Assembly (NCBI GenBank): GCA_016844745.1
Contig: JAERMQ010000012.1
Span: forward strand, 1-63,524
From: Ignavibacteria bacterium
Lineage (GTDB): Bacteria > Bacteroidota > Ignavibacteria > Kapaibacteriales > UBA2268
DNA length: 63,524 nucleotides
Direction: 5' to 3'
Positions 34,252 through 43,154 of the stretch are shown one piece after another (position 1 is the first letter of the stretch; each line of letters starts with the position of its first letter). Made by a program: the position numbers and the translations under genes. The notes under the pieces were generated by a model. It saw only the letters and a list, made by a program, of their open reading frames with translations, made no database searches and was not told the DNA's origin.

Positions 34252-34884
34252 ATGACAGTAAAAGAAAAGCAGGAAACATTTCTCGTGGCATTCGAGCCGG
34301 TCAGGCAGCAGTTATCCGGATACTGCCGGGCGCTTACGAGAAATTACGAAGAAGCACGCGATACGGCAAGTGAAGCTATCGCTGCATCATACTCGAACTT
34401 TGAAAATATAAAGAACCGCGCAAGTTTTATGGCGTACCTTTTCAAAACGGCAAAGCGAATCTGCATTCGGCGACGCTGGCGCAGCCGCATCTTCGACCCA
34501 TACAACGAAGAAGCGGCAGAGAAAATCCCGGCAAATTCAACTCAAACTGATTTGAATTATGACGTGGAAATGTTATATGCAGCTATCCGTCAACTGCCTG
34601 CCAAACAAGGCGAAGCTATTGTGTTATTCGAAATATCCGGATTTTCGATTGATGAAATAACTAAGATTCAGGGCAGTTCGCTCTCGGCAGTGAAATCCCG
34701 CCTGAAACGCGGCAGGGAAAAGCTGAAAGAAATGCTGACTGATACAGTAGAAACGGAGACAAACAGAAATAACGGAACTCCGAAAGAAGCAAAAGATGAT
34801 GAGGTCTCAATAGTCGGTACAAAGGAAGAATGTCATTCTGAACTTGTTTCAGTATCCGGCACTGGTGGGCTATTTGGAAGTTAA
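34252..34884 (+). CDS. ECF-type RNA polymerase sigma factor, module A
   Basis: 210 residues. Region 2: EEARDTASEAIAASYSNFEN and FMAYLFKTAKRICIRRRW. Region 4: AIRQLPAKQGEAIVLFEISG then SIDEITKIQGSSLSAVKSRL and KRGREKLKEML, a helix-turn-helix. It directly precedes the T9SS-tailed membrane protein at 35093, which occupies the place of an anti-sigma factor. The last ~19 residues (EECHSELVSVSGT) are encoded by a half copy of the REP-like repeat, so the natural C-terminus may have been extended. Its promoter set is unknown. Confidence 0.88.
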   Translation: MTVKEKQETFLVAFEPVRQQLSGYCRALTRNYEEARDTASEAIAASYSNFENIKNRASFMAYLFKTAKRICIRRRWRSRIFDPYNEEAAEKIPANSTQTDLNYDVEMLYAAIRQLPAKQGEAIVLFEISGFSIDEITKIQGSSLSAVKSRLKRGREKLKEMLTDTVETETNRNNGTPKEAKDDEVSIVGTKEECHSELVSVSGTGGLFGS

Positions 34885-34976
34885 ACAAGTTATTATTAAT
34901 AACAATTACAGTATAAAATAAAACAAATTAAATCAAGCAATATTTGAATGAAAATTAGATTAATAAATAAAACTAA

Positions 34977-35052
34977 GAGAAACCCCCTAACCCCCTTTGA
35001 AAAAGGGGGCATGAGAGTTCCCCCTTTTTCAAAGGGGGTTAGGGGGTTTCTC
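34977..35052. repeat. Perfect 33-base-arm hairpin, second CCCCCTAACCCCC copy
   Basis: Arms 34977-35009 and 35020-35052, nearly identical in sequence to 13074-13151. It lies between the sigma gene and its partner gene. Confidence 0.95.
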
Positions 35053-35092
35053 AATAATTTTGAAAAAACAATTACTTTGTGAGTTGAAAATG

Positions 35093-37690
35093 AATAATGA
35101 CAATATAAATCTCGACAAATATTTTGAACAGGCTCGCTCCGAGCAGGCGATTATCTCGAAAGATGAAGCGCGCAATCTCGTCGTAAGCGCCTCGGGGAAA
35201 TATGTCCAACATCTGGCAGATGTTGGACATCTAACTCATTCTTATAAACCTAAATTAATCAAAGGAATCAAACCCATGAATATAGTATATGCAGCAATCA
35301 CAACGGCTGCAGCAGCAGGATTCATTGCCTATAATACTTTGCTGCCGCCTGAAAAATTCACTCCGAATACCGCTTCCAAAACAACAACTGCCGTAAAAGA
35401 TGTCCAACATCCGGTAGTGCCTAAAGATGTCCAACATCCGGCAGATGTTGGACATCTGGAATCTTTGAAAGATGTCCAACATCTCGGAGATGTTGGACAT
35501 CTAAAAACCGATAATGATGAATCAACAAATGAACGGCAAAGCCCCTGCCCAACACCCAGTAAAGTCGATATTAAGGGAGTTCAGATAATAGAACTATCCC
35601 CGAAGGAACTCGAAAACCTCGGCATTAAAGTAAACTTCGATGAAACGGAAGGCGGCAAGCTGACTTATTGGGTTGCCGGTAAAGATAAGGCTCATCCATT
35701 TACTGTTTTCGTCAAGGGTGGCGTAAGTTTAGACCCTTGGGCGAACTATAATGTAACCGAACAGGTTAAAGTAAGCTTTTCACCCCGATTGATAACCGAT
35801 AATGCCGGCAACCGCAGGATTGAATCACTACCGGATGAAGAAGAAACAAATAATAGCATCATTCAAGCGAATTATGCTGATGAAACAACAACCAAAAGCT
35901 CGGTTTTTGATGCTAAAAACAATATCAAGCTTGAGAAATACGAATCTAAACCTCGAACACCAAATGATAATACTACTTATGTTAATAGTACATTTTTTAC
36001 AGATGGAGAAAAAGTTAAGGGTAAGGTAATTAAAGTTTTAGCAGATGATTCTAATTCTCAAAAGGTTTTGAAAGTAAATCATTCCGACAATGATAATACG
36101 TCGGTTGTCACATCAACAATTTATTCAACAGTAAACGATATAAACGAAAATGACTCAACAAAATATATCGCCAAAATAAATGTTTCAAAAAATGAGAATT
36201 CCCAAAATAAAGATAAACAGGTCGAAACATATAGTTTTCATCAAACCGCACCGGTAATTATAGTCGAACAAAATAATGATATTGGGAATACTGATGGGAG
36301 CAATAATAACACAGTAATAGTAAATGGAATAAATAACTCAAATTCGAATGCTTCTTCAATAGCGATGATACAAAGCACACCAACAACGGCAAATCAGAAA
36401 AATCAAGGCATAGCAATAAGAAAGCATACACAAGAAAATATAAGTTCCGTCGGTTCAGATGATAATAAAGGTAAAATTTATTATAATATAAATGGTGAGT
36501 GGGTTTCAAGAGATACAATAATTGAACGGGACTTTGATGATATGCAACTCGATATAGCAGCCTTGAATCAAGAGAACGATGATAGTAAAATTATCGTCGA
36601 ATCATTAGATAATACAGATGACAACACCGGAACAAAGAATATTCACAAAACTATTCGCCTAAAGCTAAGAGGAATCGAATTGAAAACCGATTCCATAAGG
36701 AAATCTATAAATATTTGTATTGATTCTCTGAATAAACACAAATGTTCGCTCGATTCCACGAAAAAGCAATTTTGTATTATTGTCAACGATAGTATCGTTA
36801 AATTAAATACTCCAATCCATGGTGGACACAACAGATTTAAGGGGTTCGGGAAAAATAAATCTTGCTTCGATTCTTCAATGAAATATTTTAATTTTAATAT
36901 GGATTCTTTATTGAATCATTGCCAAATTAATTTAGATTCCATGCAAAAGAATTTTAATTTTAACTTTGATTTCAAGTTTGATTCCTTAATGAATAAATTG
37001 GAATTGGATTCCAATATGAAAGCTCTCAAGCAATCACTCGATGCACTGAAAAATCATAAAGGATTTACATTCCAAAACAAACAATTTGAATGGAATTTGG
37101 ATTCCGTCGGCAATAAAATGCAGAAATTCGAAGGCAAGGCACTCCGTCTTAATTGCATAGCCGATAAATACATCAGGATAAACAAATTAGTGCCAATCAA
37201 AGTAGCTATGGGAGCCAATCCAACACCAAACGAATACAACAATAACAAAGATTTTGCTTTCATCCTTTGGTTCGACCCGACTCAGGAATTCATCGATAAA
37301 CTACCTAAAGACATTGCTGAGAGGCTTGGCAATGAGATTAAATCCCTGAATAATTCAACCGAATCCTGCAAGCAGGCGCCTGCAACAGGCGAACCGATAT
37401 TCGATGTATGGCGTTCATGCAGCGGCGCTATCGAAAACCTTGAATTGTTTCCGAATCCCGCTACCTCTAAGGTCACAGTTAAATTCAATCTGAATGAAAA
37501 CAGGAATGCATCGATTGCATTGTATGACGTATCAGGTAGGATTATAGCTGAATTAGCTCCGAATCGGAAATTAGCCAAAGGTACATTGGAAGAAACTTTC
37601 ATGTTGCCGAATATTCCGCCCGGGATTTATTTAATATCGATAAAAACGGATAATGCCGAGCAGGCAGTGCAGAGATTAGTAGTGGAATAA
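35093..37690 (+). CDS. Single-pass membrane protein with T9SS tail, sigma partner (module A)
   Basis: The start at 35093 is preferred over a TTG at 35060, giving NINLDKYFEQARSEQAIISK. 865 residues. A short N-terminal region with EARNLVV resembles anti-sigma domains, then a helix at ~64-84 (IVYAAITTAAAAGFIAYNTL), then a long exported part. Residues ~155-200 carry ELSPKELENLGIKV, also seen in its paralog at 40830-43154. The middle is Asn/Asp/Ser-rich. The end is a T9SS tail: LELFPNPATSKVTVKFNL, IALYDVSGRII, PPGIYLISI and RLVVE. Three in-frame 33-nt palindromes give DVQHLADVGHL repeats on both sides of the helix. Likely an anti-sigma or sensor; inferred. Confidence 0.7.
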   Translation, partial: NNDNINLDKYFEQARSEQAIISKDEARNLVVSASGKYVQHLADVGHLTHSYKPKLIKGIKPMNIVYAAITTAAAAGFIAYNTLLPPEKFTPNTASKTTTAVKDVQHPVVPKDVQHPADVGHLESLKDVQHLGDVGHLKTDNDESTNERQSPCPTPSKVDIKGVQIIELSPKELENLGIKVNFDETEGGKLTYWVAGKDKAHPFTVFVKGGVSLDPWANYNVTEQVKVSFSPRLITDNAGNRRIESLPDEEETNNSIIQANYADETTTKSSVFDAKNNIKLEKYESKPRTPNDNTTYVNSTFFTDGEKVKGKVIKVLADDSNSQKVLKVNHSDNDNTSVVTSTIYSTVNDINENDSTKYIAKINVSKNENSQNKDKQVETYSFHQTAPVIIVEQNNDIGNTDGSNNNTVIVNGINNSNSNASSIAMIQSTPTTANQKNQGIAIRKHTQENISSVGSDDNKGKIYYNINGEWVSRDTIIERDFDDMQLDIAALNQENDDSKIIVESLDNTDDNTGTKNIHKTIRLKLRGIELKTDSIRKSINICIDSLNKHKCSLDSTKKQFCIIVNDSIVKLNTPIHGGHNRFKGFGKNKSCFDSSMKYFNFNMDSLLNHCQINLDSMQKNFNFNFDFKFDSLMNKLELDSNMKALKQSLDALKNHKGFTFQNKQFEWNLDSVGNKMQKFEGKALRLNCIADKYIRINKLVPIKVAMGANPTPNEYNNNKDFAFILWFDPTQEFIDKLPKDIAERLGNEIKSLNNSTESCKQAPATGEPIFDVWRSCSGAIENLELFPNPATSKVTVKFNLNENRNASIALYDVSGRIIAELAPNRKLAKGTLEETFMLPNIPPGIYLISIKTDNAEQAVQRLVVE
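35200..35232. repeat. 33-nt in-frame palindrome, copy 1
   Basis: ATGTCCAACATCT, GGC, AGATGTTGGACAT: 11 codons reading YVQHLADVGHL, before the membrane helix. Same element as 60552-60584, which lies outside any gene. Confidence 0.85.
35398..35502. repeat. 33-nt in-frame palindrome, half copy plus copies 2 and 3
   Basis: A half element at 35398-35412 and two full ones at 35425-35457 and 35470-35502. All keep the reading frame and give VQHPADVGHL and VQHLGDVGHL just after the membrane helix. Confidence 0.85.
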
Positions 37691-37716
37691 TCAATATAAT
37701 TAAACCCCAAAATTTG

Positions 37717-37809
37717 AAAACCAAGAACCTCACCCTAACCCTCTCCAAAGGAGAGGGAATTCTTTATTCCCTCTCCTTTGGAGAGGGTTAGGGTGAGGTT
37801 CTTGGTTTT
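37717..37809. repeat. Perfect 44-base-arm hairpin (CCCTAACCCTCTCC)
   Basis: Arms 37717-37760 and 37766-37809 with a loop of five bases, the longest perfect stem in the window. It separates the converging sigma partner and lipoprotein genes and may end transcription from both sides. Confidence 0.95.
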
Positions 37810-37819
37810 GTTAGTTGTC

Positions 37820-38215
37820 TCAATGTATTGTATATTTAAATACATCTTTCGTTAAAGAAACTATTGCCATTTTGTATGATTCCATTCCTCCCCAATAAGC
37901 AACATTAATTTCAATTGTATCTTTTGCAGTTTTCTTCCATGTACCCTTGAAGTTTCCATAAGAAATTGGAGGAGTACCGCACCACCCGGCATTCTTCCTT
38001 TCGATAAAATCTCCGTTTTGAAGAAAAGTAAAGCCGTAATTATCAGATACCAAACTATCTGCTTTAACCATAACAGTTATACTTTGTTCATATCCTGATT
38101 TAATCCATGTACCTGTAAATAATTCATCAGTTGGATTTGTTACAACAGTCTTCTGGCACGATGCAATAAATCCAAAAATAAATATAATTAGAAGTATTGT
38201 AAATTTTGCTTTCAT
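37820..38215 (-). CDS. Small lipoprotein
   Basis: 131 residues from the ATG at 38215 (GAGG seven bases upstream). Signal: FTILLIIFIFGFIASC with the lipobox Cys, followed by a Thr-rich linker. The mature part has lipocalin-like strands: FTGTWIKSGYEQSITV, YGFTFLQNGDFIE, GNFKGTWKKTAKDTIEINV. Such proteins fit the lipocalin-like DUF group in Bacteroidetes. Function unknown; single gene. Confidence 0.72.
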   Translation of the reverse strand: MKAKFTILLIIFIFGFIASCQKTVVTNPTDELFTGTWIKSGYEQSITVMVKADSLVSDNYGFTFLQNGDFIERKNAGWCGTPPISYGNFKGTWKKTAKDTIEINVAYWGGMESYKMAIVSLTKDVFKYTIH

Positions 38216-38502
38216 ATTTAACCTCATTATTAAATTAAGAAAATTATTTATTTTTAAATTTTAATTGAAATTTCCAACAATCCTTTAAATCCAAAAAATA
38301 AAACCTTATTCAATTTATAACATATCCATTAATAAACAATCTAAATTGAATTTGGTTACATTAAATATTTTATTGACAACAAAAAGAAAGTTATTAATTC
38401 CAAACGAATTTATTTCAAACTGATTTTTATTATTTAATATATTCGCCTTAAATTGCATTATGAATGTTAATATTACATGGATTTGATATCCAAAGGATTA
38501 AT

Positions 38503-39789
38503 ATGAAAAAACTATATTTATTTCTGATTATTGGTATTTTTATAAGTTACAATACCAGCCTGGCACGCGGAAAAGTCGTGTTAATCAACGTCGAGGGTGC
38601 AATTAGTCCTGCAACATCGGCTTATATTACAAGAGGGCTGCATTATTCGGAAGAATGTAATGCAAACGCCCTGATAATAAGCTTAAATACACCCGGTGGT
38701 TTGATGGAATCTACGCGTACAATAGTTACAAATATGCTGGCTTCGAAAATACCGACAATTGTTTATGTATCGCCCAGCGGGAGCAGGGCAGGTTCTGCAG
38801 GCGTTTTTATTACATTAGCTGCAAATATAGCCGCTATGGCGCCGAGTACCAATATAGGTGCTGCTCATCCTGTCGGACTTTCCGGTGACCAGGATACAGC
38901 AAGCGTCATGAATGATAAAGTAACCAATGATGCAGCAGCATTTATAAGAACTATTGCACAAACAAGACATAAAAACGTAGAGTGGGCGGAGCGAACCGTT
39001 CGAGAAAGCATATCAAATTCCGAGCGGGAAGCATTGGCAGCAGGGGCTATTGATATTATTGCTCCTAATATAGATTCGCTTCTCATAGCGATAAATGGAC
39101 TTAAAGTAGAGTGTGCATCAAAGGAGATTATTCTGCAAACAGCCGATACCGATATAGATTTTTTAGGCATGAACTGGCGGGATAAACTGTTAGCACTTTT
39201 GAGCAATCCGAATATAGCTTACGGTTTATTGATGCTCGGTATTTATGGTATTATGTTCGAACTTTACAGTCCCGGGGCTATTTTCCCGGGAGTAGCAGGA
39301 GCAATTTCAATAATTATTGCTGCATACTCTCTGCAGATGATGCCGGTTAATTATGCAGGATTAGGGTTGATTATTTTAGCCGTTGTATTGTTTATTTTAG
39401 AGATAAAAGTCGTCTCGCATGGGCTGTTGTCTATTGGCGCTGTAATTGCTTTATTTATTGGTTCGGTTATGTTGGTTGATTCACCGGGTGAATTTATGGA
39501 AATTTCTTTAAGTGTTATTCTGACAGTAGTATTGTTTTCCGTATTATTTTTCGGCTTTATTATTACATTAGGAATCAAGGCTCAAAAACGCCGTCATGAA
39601 ACGGGTTCGGAAGCTATGCAAGGCGAATCAGGTATTGTAGTAATTGATATTCCTGATGGTAAAACCGGAAAAGTGAAGGTTCATGGGGAGTTATGGAAGG
39701 CTAAATCGAATGTTCCTTTATCTGCAGGCGATGAGGTAATCATTCGGAAATGTGACGGAATGACACTTTGGGTCGATAAAGGAAAATAA
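38503..39789 (+). CDS. NfeD-family ClpP-class membrane serine protease
   Basis: The start at 38503 is supported by CAAAGGA upstream; an earlier ATG at 38464 adds 13 residues. 428 residues. A signal peptide is followed by a ClpP-like protease domain (SLNTPGGLMESTRTIV, YVSPSGSRAGSAGVFITLAA with the nucleophile Ser, NIGAAHPVG). Four or five membrane helices follow (residues ~220-365) and then an OB-fold NfeD domain (GESGIVVIDIPDG, VPLSAGDEVIIRKCDGMTLW). NfeD proteases work with stomatin-type SPFH partners; none is adjacent. A methyltransferase gene follows after nine bases. Confidence 0.85.
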   Translation: MKKLYLFLIIGIFISYNTSLARGKVVLINVEGAISPATSAYITRGLHYSEECNANALIISLNTPGGLMESTRTIVTNMLASKIPTIVYVSPSGSRAGSAGVFITLAANIAAMAPSTNIGAAHPVGLSGDQDTASVMNDKVTNDAAAFIRTIAQTRHKNVEWAERTVRESISNSEREALAAGAIDIIAPNIDSLLIAINGLKVECASKEIILQTADTDIDFLGMNWRDKLLALLSNPNIAYGLLMLGIYGIMFELYSPGAIFPGVAGAISIIIAAYSLQMMPVNYAGLGLIILAVVLFILEIKVVSHGLLSIGAVIALFIGSVMLVDSPGEFMEISLSVILTVVLFSVLFFGFIITLGIKAQKRRHETGSEAMQGESGIVVIDIPDGKTGKVKVHGELWKAKSNVPLSAGDEVIIRKCDGMTLWVDKGK

Positions 39790-39798
39790 AATTATTAT

Positions 39799-40485
39799 AT
39801 GAAATCACAGGAACAGGCAGAAAAATATATATTAAAATTAGATAGGAGTTTTGTACCACGCTGGACAGTTTTCAAGCAAAGACTAAGTTCAATATTGACT
39901 TCTGATTTGGTTTGGGTTGATTGCGGCTGTGGTGAAAATTACCTCATTAATGAATACTCTCCCCTTGCAAAGAAAGCCATTGGAGTTGATGTAATTAAAC
40001 CTCAAGTAAAAGATGATTTATTCATTAAGGCGGATATTAAATCATTGCCGTTTGAAGATAACTCTGTTGATTTAATCACATTAAAATTTGTAATCGAGCA
40101 TATTGATGATATAGACAATGATTTCAGGGATATTGTCCGTGTTTTGAAAAAAGACGGCAAATTGCTATTGATTACTACTAACCTTTGCAATCCATTTATA
40201 GCCCTGGCTCGAATAATCCCTTATAAAATTAAAAATAAAATTATTACATCAGTTTTCAAAGTAAAGGATGAGGATGTCTTCCCAACGTATCATCATTTTA
40301 ATTCACCGGGGCGCTTTAAAAAAAGTATCAAGGGATTAGCATTGAAAGAAATGGAATTTATTTCCGATATTAACTTTACCAATAATTTCGTTTTCATTTT
40401 ATTCTTAGGCTGGCACTTTATTACGAAACTTTTCGGATTAAAATTTCTTCGAACTAATATTATTGGGGTATTCGTTAAGGAATAA
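39799..40485 (+). CDS. Class I SAM-dependent methyltransferase
   Basis: 228 residues. SAM motif I is WVDCGCGENYL, then AIGVDVIKPQ, and the motif II-III region is VDLITLKFVIEHIDD and VLKKDGKLLLITTNLC. The C-terminal part has a hydrophobic helix (FVFILFLGWHFITKLFG) that may be membrane-associated. The substrate is unknown; a lipid or sugar role is possible. It lies nine bases after the NfeD gene, in the same operon. The heptamer repeat array begins three bases after its stop. Confidence 0.75.
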   Translation: MKSQEQAEKYILKLDRSFVPRWTVFKQRLSSILTSDLVWVDCGCGENYLINEYSPLAKKAIGVDVIKPQVKDDLFIKADIKSLPFEDNSVDLITLKFVIEHIDDIDNDFRDIVRVLKKDGKLLLITTNLCNPFIALARIIPYKIKNKIITSVFKVKDEDVFPTYHHFNSPGRFKKSIKGLALKEMEFISDINFTNNFVFILFLGWHFITKLFGLKFLRTNIIGVFVKE

Positions 40486-40487
40486 AT

Positions 40488-40724
40488 TCAATGGTTAATG
40501 GTTAATGGTTAATGGTCAATGGTCAATGGTCAATGGTCAATGGTTAATGGTCAATGGTCAATGGTTAATGGTTAATGGTCAATGGTTAATGGTCAATGGT
40601 CAATGGTCAATGGTCAATGGTCAATGGTTAATGGTCAATGGTTAATGGTCAATGGTTAATGGTCAATGGTCAATGGTCAATGGTCAATGGTCAATGGTCA
40701 ATGGTCAATGGTCAATGGTTAATG
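40488..40724. repeat. Heptamer tandem array, about 34 units of GGTTAAT/GGTCAAT
   Basis: About 237 bases of mixed seven-base units, the longest array in the window. It begins three bases after the methyltransferase stop and is followed by a TTGTCTGAA palindrome. The open frame through it (VNGQWSM repeated) is an artefact. Confidence 0.95.
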
Positions 40725-40728
40725 AAAA

Positions 40729-40831
40729 ATTGTCTGAATTAGGATTAAAGGATTTAAGGATTATAGGATTAAATGTTTATACAAAAAATCCTATAATCCT
40801 TAAATCATGTAAATCATGGTTCAGATATTTT
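40729..40831. repeat. TTGTCTGAA palindrome family, copy 2
   Basis: ATTGTCTGAATTAGGATTAA on the left, complement ending in TTCAGATATTTT on the right. Stacked between the heptamer array and the stop of the T9SS-tailed protein. Confidence 0.75.
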
Positions 40832-43154
40832 ACTGCACAACAATTCTCTTAACAACATGATTACCTGCTTCATCTTCAATCGAGAGCAGATATATTCCTT
40901 GTGATACATCGCTCTTTAATTCGATTGGTGTAGTATTTTCGCCTTTTGAAAATTCGGCAGAACTTATTTTCTGTACTAAATTTCCTGAAATATCATATAG
41001 ATTGATTGCTAATTTTGAATTTTTAGCAAGAGTAAATTTTAAATTTGCTGCGCCGCCACTGATTGGATTCGGCATGATGCTAACATCCTCGATAACCTTT
41101 GAATCCATCCGGCATATATCGAAATAAGATTCATGTCCTTTAAGCGCCTGGCAAGCCTCAGTTTGGTCAATTGTGCCGTTCTCCAATCTTTCAATAATAT
41201 CAAGTTCGGTACGAATCTGACGTGAAATTTTTTCAGGTATAATGTTCAGGAAATCATCAGTAGGCACAAACCAAAAGATTATATCGGTGTATTTTGTATT
41301 CTCCTTCTCGATTTTATCTCCTAATCTCACATATACAGGCACAAGACGCTTGGTTATTAAATCGGAATTATTACCCGAAGAATCCATTAATTCACTATGA
41401 GTAAAAAGGAGTTTTGATAATAAATTGTGATCAACATTTCCGGCAATTATTTCTGAATAATCTCCCAAATATCCCAACGATGCTTCTTTTCGCCAATTAT
41501 TTTTCCTGAATCTCCAGGACTGTGCAGTAGCTCCAATTGGTGAAGTTTTCAATGGTGTAGTTAAATCGGTATTCCACTCTGGGGTTTCATCTTCTGGGTT
41601 ACCAATACTATTATAAGTAATCCTGTTTTTAAAATTCATGCGGATTTTATCTAATAACGGATTGACACCCTTAAAAAGAAGAGCGAATCTTTTTTTGTAA
41701 GAATCAATATTTAAAATTTGTTCCCGATAGAACACAATGCTGTCCCCTTCTTTTTTGATACTCAATTTTTCCAAATATTCGTCAGGAAGGGTTATAGCAT
41801 TGATTCCCTGGAGGTTCTTTAAAATTACCTTTTCATTATTTAGTATTGATTTTTGTTTACCAGAAGTATTTTCTTCCTTAGGTTTATTGGCTATGTTTTG
41901 AGAATTATTTTTCTCATTAGTTTTTGCATTTGCTTGAAGGATTTTATTTATTTCTCCTTTAGGATTTGCATCTATGGCTGGCATATTTTTTCTTATCATC
42001 TCCTGGTATCTGACTGGCAGCAATGCGATAAATTCTTTGTTGGGCATATACCAGAGCAAATTATCCGAGCCGTTTGATTTGGGGTCGCCAAGCTTAATAT
42101 ATACCGTTACAAGCTGAGTAATAAAGGGTAAGGCTGATTTATCTGCTTTTATGAAATTATTCCCTTCCGGCAAACCTGATTGTTTAAAGTCAATAAGTAC
42201 CACATCCTTTTCCCTGAAATATTTAAAAATTAGATTTGAATCAAGCAATGGACTGAATCCATAGGATGTGCTACCTGTTCCGTTACCACCACTTGCAAAT
42301 TTTCTATAACTATCACAAGCAACAGGATAAGTTTTTTCGCAAGATGTCATACCCCAGTTATTATATTTAATTATGTAGTCTTTAAAATAAAACATTTCAA
42401 TTTTTGCATCACTTCGATAAGTAAAGTAGCTCAGCGAAGTATCATAGCCGTAGGGAGCAACTCTTTCCCGTGTGTAATCATCATTCCAGTAAACAAAGGA
42501 TTGCACTTTGAATTCATATCCATTGTCTTTTTTGAATATTCCTAATTTTTCAAGTTCTACGTCTGTCAACCTCAAAATCGGAATGCCTTTGTATTCATAG
42601 TTTTGTGTTTCATTATTATTATTTATGACTGTTGAATTTGTATTAACTTCCTGAGTGGTTGCCTGTGTAGAAGCCAGGTTCGATGCGTTATTCGTATGAG
42701 TATTTTGATTATTGATTCCCATTTTTAAATCGGAAATTTGCATTAGCATGGCAATTATAGCAGCTCCGATTGTTAAGCATAATGTTGTCATTATTAGTTT
42801 TCCTTTTAAAGTTGATAAAAACTTTGGTTTGATTGAATTAATATTAGCGCCGCTTGTTTCAGTTTGGGGAACTGGGTCCGGGGGTCGGGGATCGGGGGTC
42901 GGGGGTCGTGGAATAGTTTTACCCTTCCCTGTTCCCCGTTCCCTGTTCCCTGTTCCCTGTTCCCCGTTCCCTGTTCCCTGTTCCCTGTTCCCTGTTCCCT
43001 GTTCCCTGTTCCCTGTTCCCTGTCCCCCGTCCCCAGTCCCCAGACCCCCGTCCCCAATTTCAGTCATGCTCCGGAGCTGCCCGATTGAGTAAAGCGGTTG
43101 CGAATTGCTGATTAGTTTTGATTGCTCGATATATTCACTAAGATTTGTTTTCAT
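40830..43154 (-). CDS. Single-pass membrane protein with T9SS tail, sigma partner (module B)
   Basis: 774 residues, paralog of 35093-37690. It starts MKTNLSEYIEQSKL with AAAGGAG upstream, inside the 3' end of its sigma gene (17-base overlap, coupled translation). The N-terminal region ends in GQLRSM, then a repeat-derived linker (GTGNREQ repeats, residues ~33-75), a membrane helix at 119-139 (LIMTTLCLTIGAAIIAMLMQ), and two exported segments each containing LTDVELEKLGIFKK-type and LPDEYLEKLSIKK-type motifs. T9SS tail: DVSIMPNPISGGAANLKFTL, INLYDISGNLV and VVKRIVVQ. Probably an anti-sigma or sensor for sigma factor B; inferred. Confidence 0.7.
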   Translation of the reverse strand: MKTNLSEYIEQSKLISNSQPLYSIGQLRSMTEIGDGGLGTGDGGQGTGNREQGTGNREQGTGNGEQGTGNRERGTGKGKTIPRPPTPDPRPPDPVPQTETSGANINSIKPKFLSTLKGKLIMTTLCLTIGAAIIAMLMQISDLKMGINNQNTHTNNASNLASTQATTQEVNTNSTVINNNNETQNYEYKGIPILRLTDVELEKLGIFKKDNGYEFKVQSFVYWNDDYTRERVAPYGYDTSLSYFTYRSDAKIEMFYFKDYIIKYNNWGMTSCEKTYPVACDSYRKFASGGNGTGSTSYGFSPLLDSNLIFKYFREKDVVLIDFKQSGLPEGNNFIKADKSALPFITQLVTVYIKLGDPKSNGSDNLLWYMPNKEFIALLPVRYQEMIRKNMPAIDANPKGEINKILQANAKTNEKNNSQNIANKPKEENTSGKQKSILNNEKVILKNLQGINAITLPDEYLEKLSIKKEGDSIVFYREQILNIDSYKKRFALLFKGVNPLLDKIRMNFKNRITYNSIGNPEDETPEWNTDLTTPLKTSPIGATAQSWRFRKNNWRKEASLGYLGDYSEIIAGNVDHNLLSKLLFTHSELMDSSGNNSDLITKRLVPVYVRLGDKIEKENTKYTDIIFWFVPTDDFLNIIPEKISRQIRTELDIIERLENGTIDQTEACQALKGHESYFDICRMDSKVIEDVSIMPNPISGGAANLKFTLAKNSKLAINLYDISGNLVQKISSAEFSKGENTTPIELKSDVSQGIYLLSIEDEAGNHVVKRIVVQ
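42864..43060. repeat. CCCTGTT heptamer array inside the module B protein
   Basis: Repeated CCCTGTTCCCTGTTCCC units (42930-43025), flanked by GGGGGTCGGGGGTCG-type octamers on the left and CAGTCCCCAGACCCCC on the right, so the block is itself palindromic. It codes for GTGNREQ repeats in frame. Confidence 0.9.

Noticed and set aside
40488..40724. Heptamer arrays as a possible CRISPR
   Set aside because: Units are seven bases without spacers; they are simple tandem repeats.
40652..40852. ORF reading VNGQWSM repeats
   Set aside because: Encoded entirely by the heptamer array; no ribosome binding site.
42712..43092. Plus-strand frames rich in FPVPCSLFPV
   Set aside because: They are the reverse reading of the CCCTGTT array inside the module B protein.
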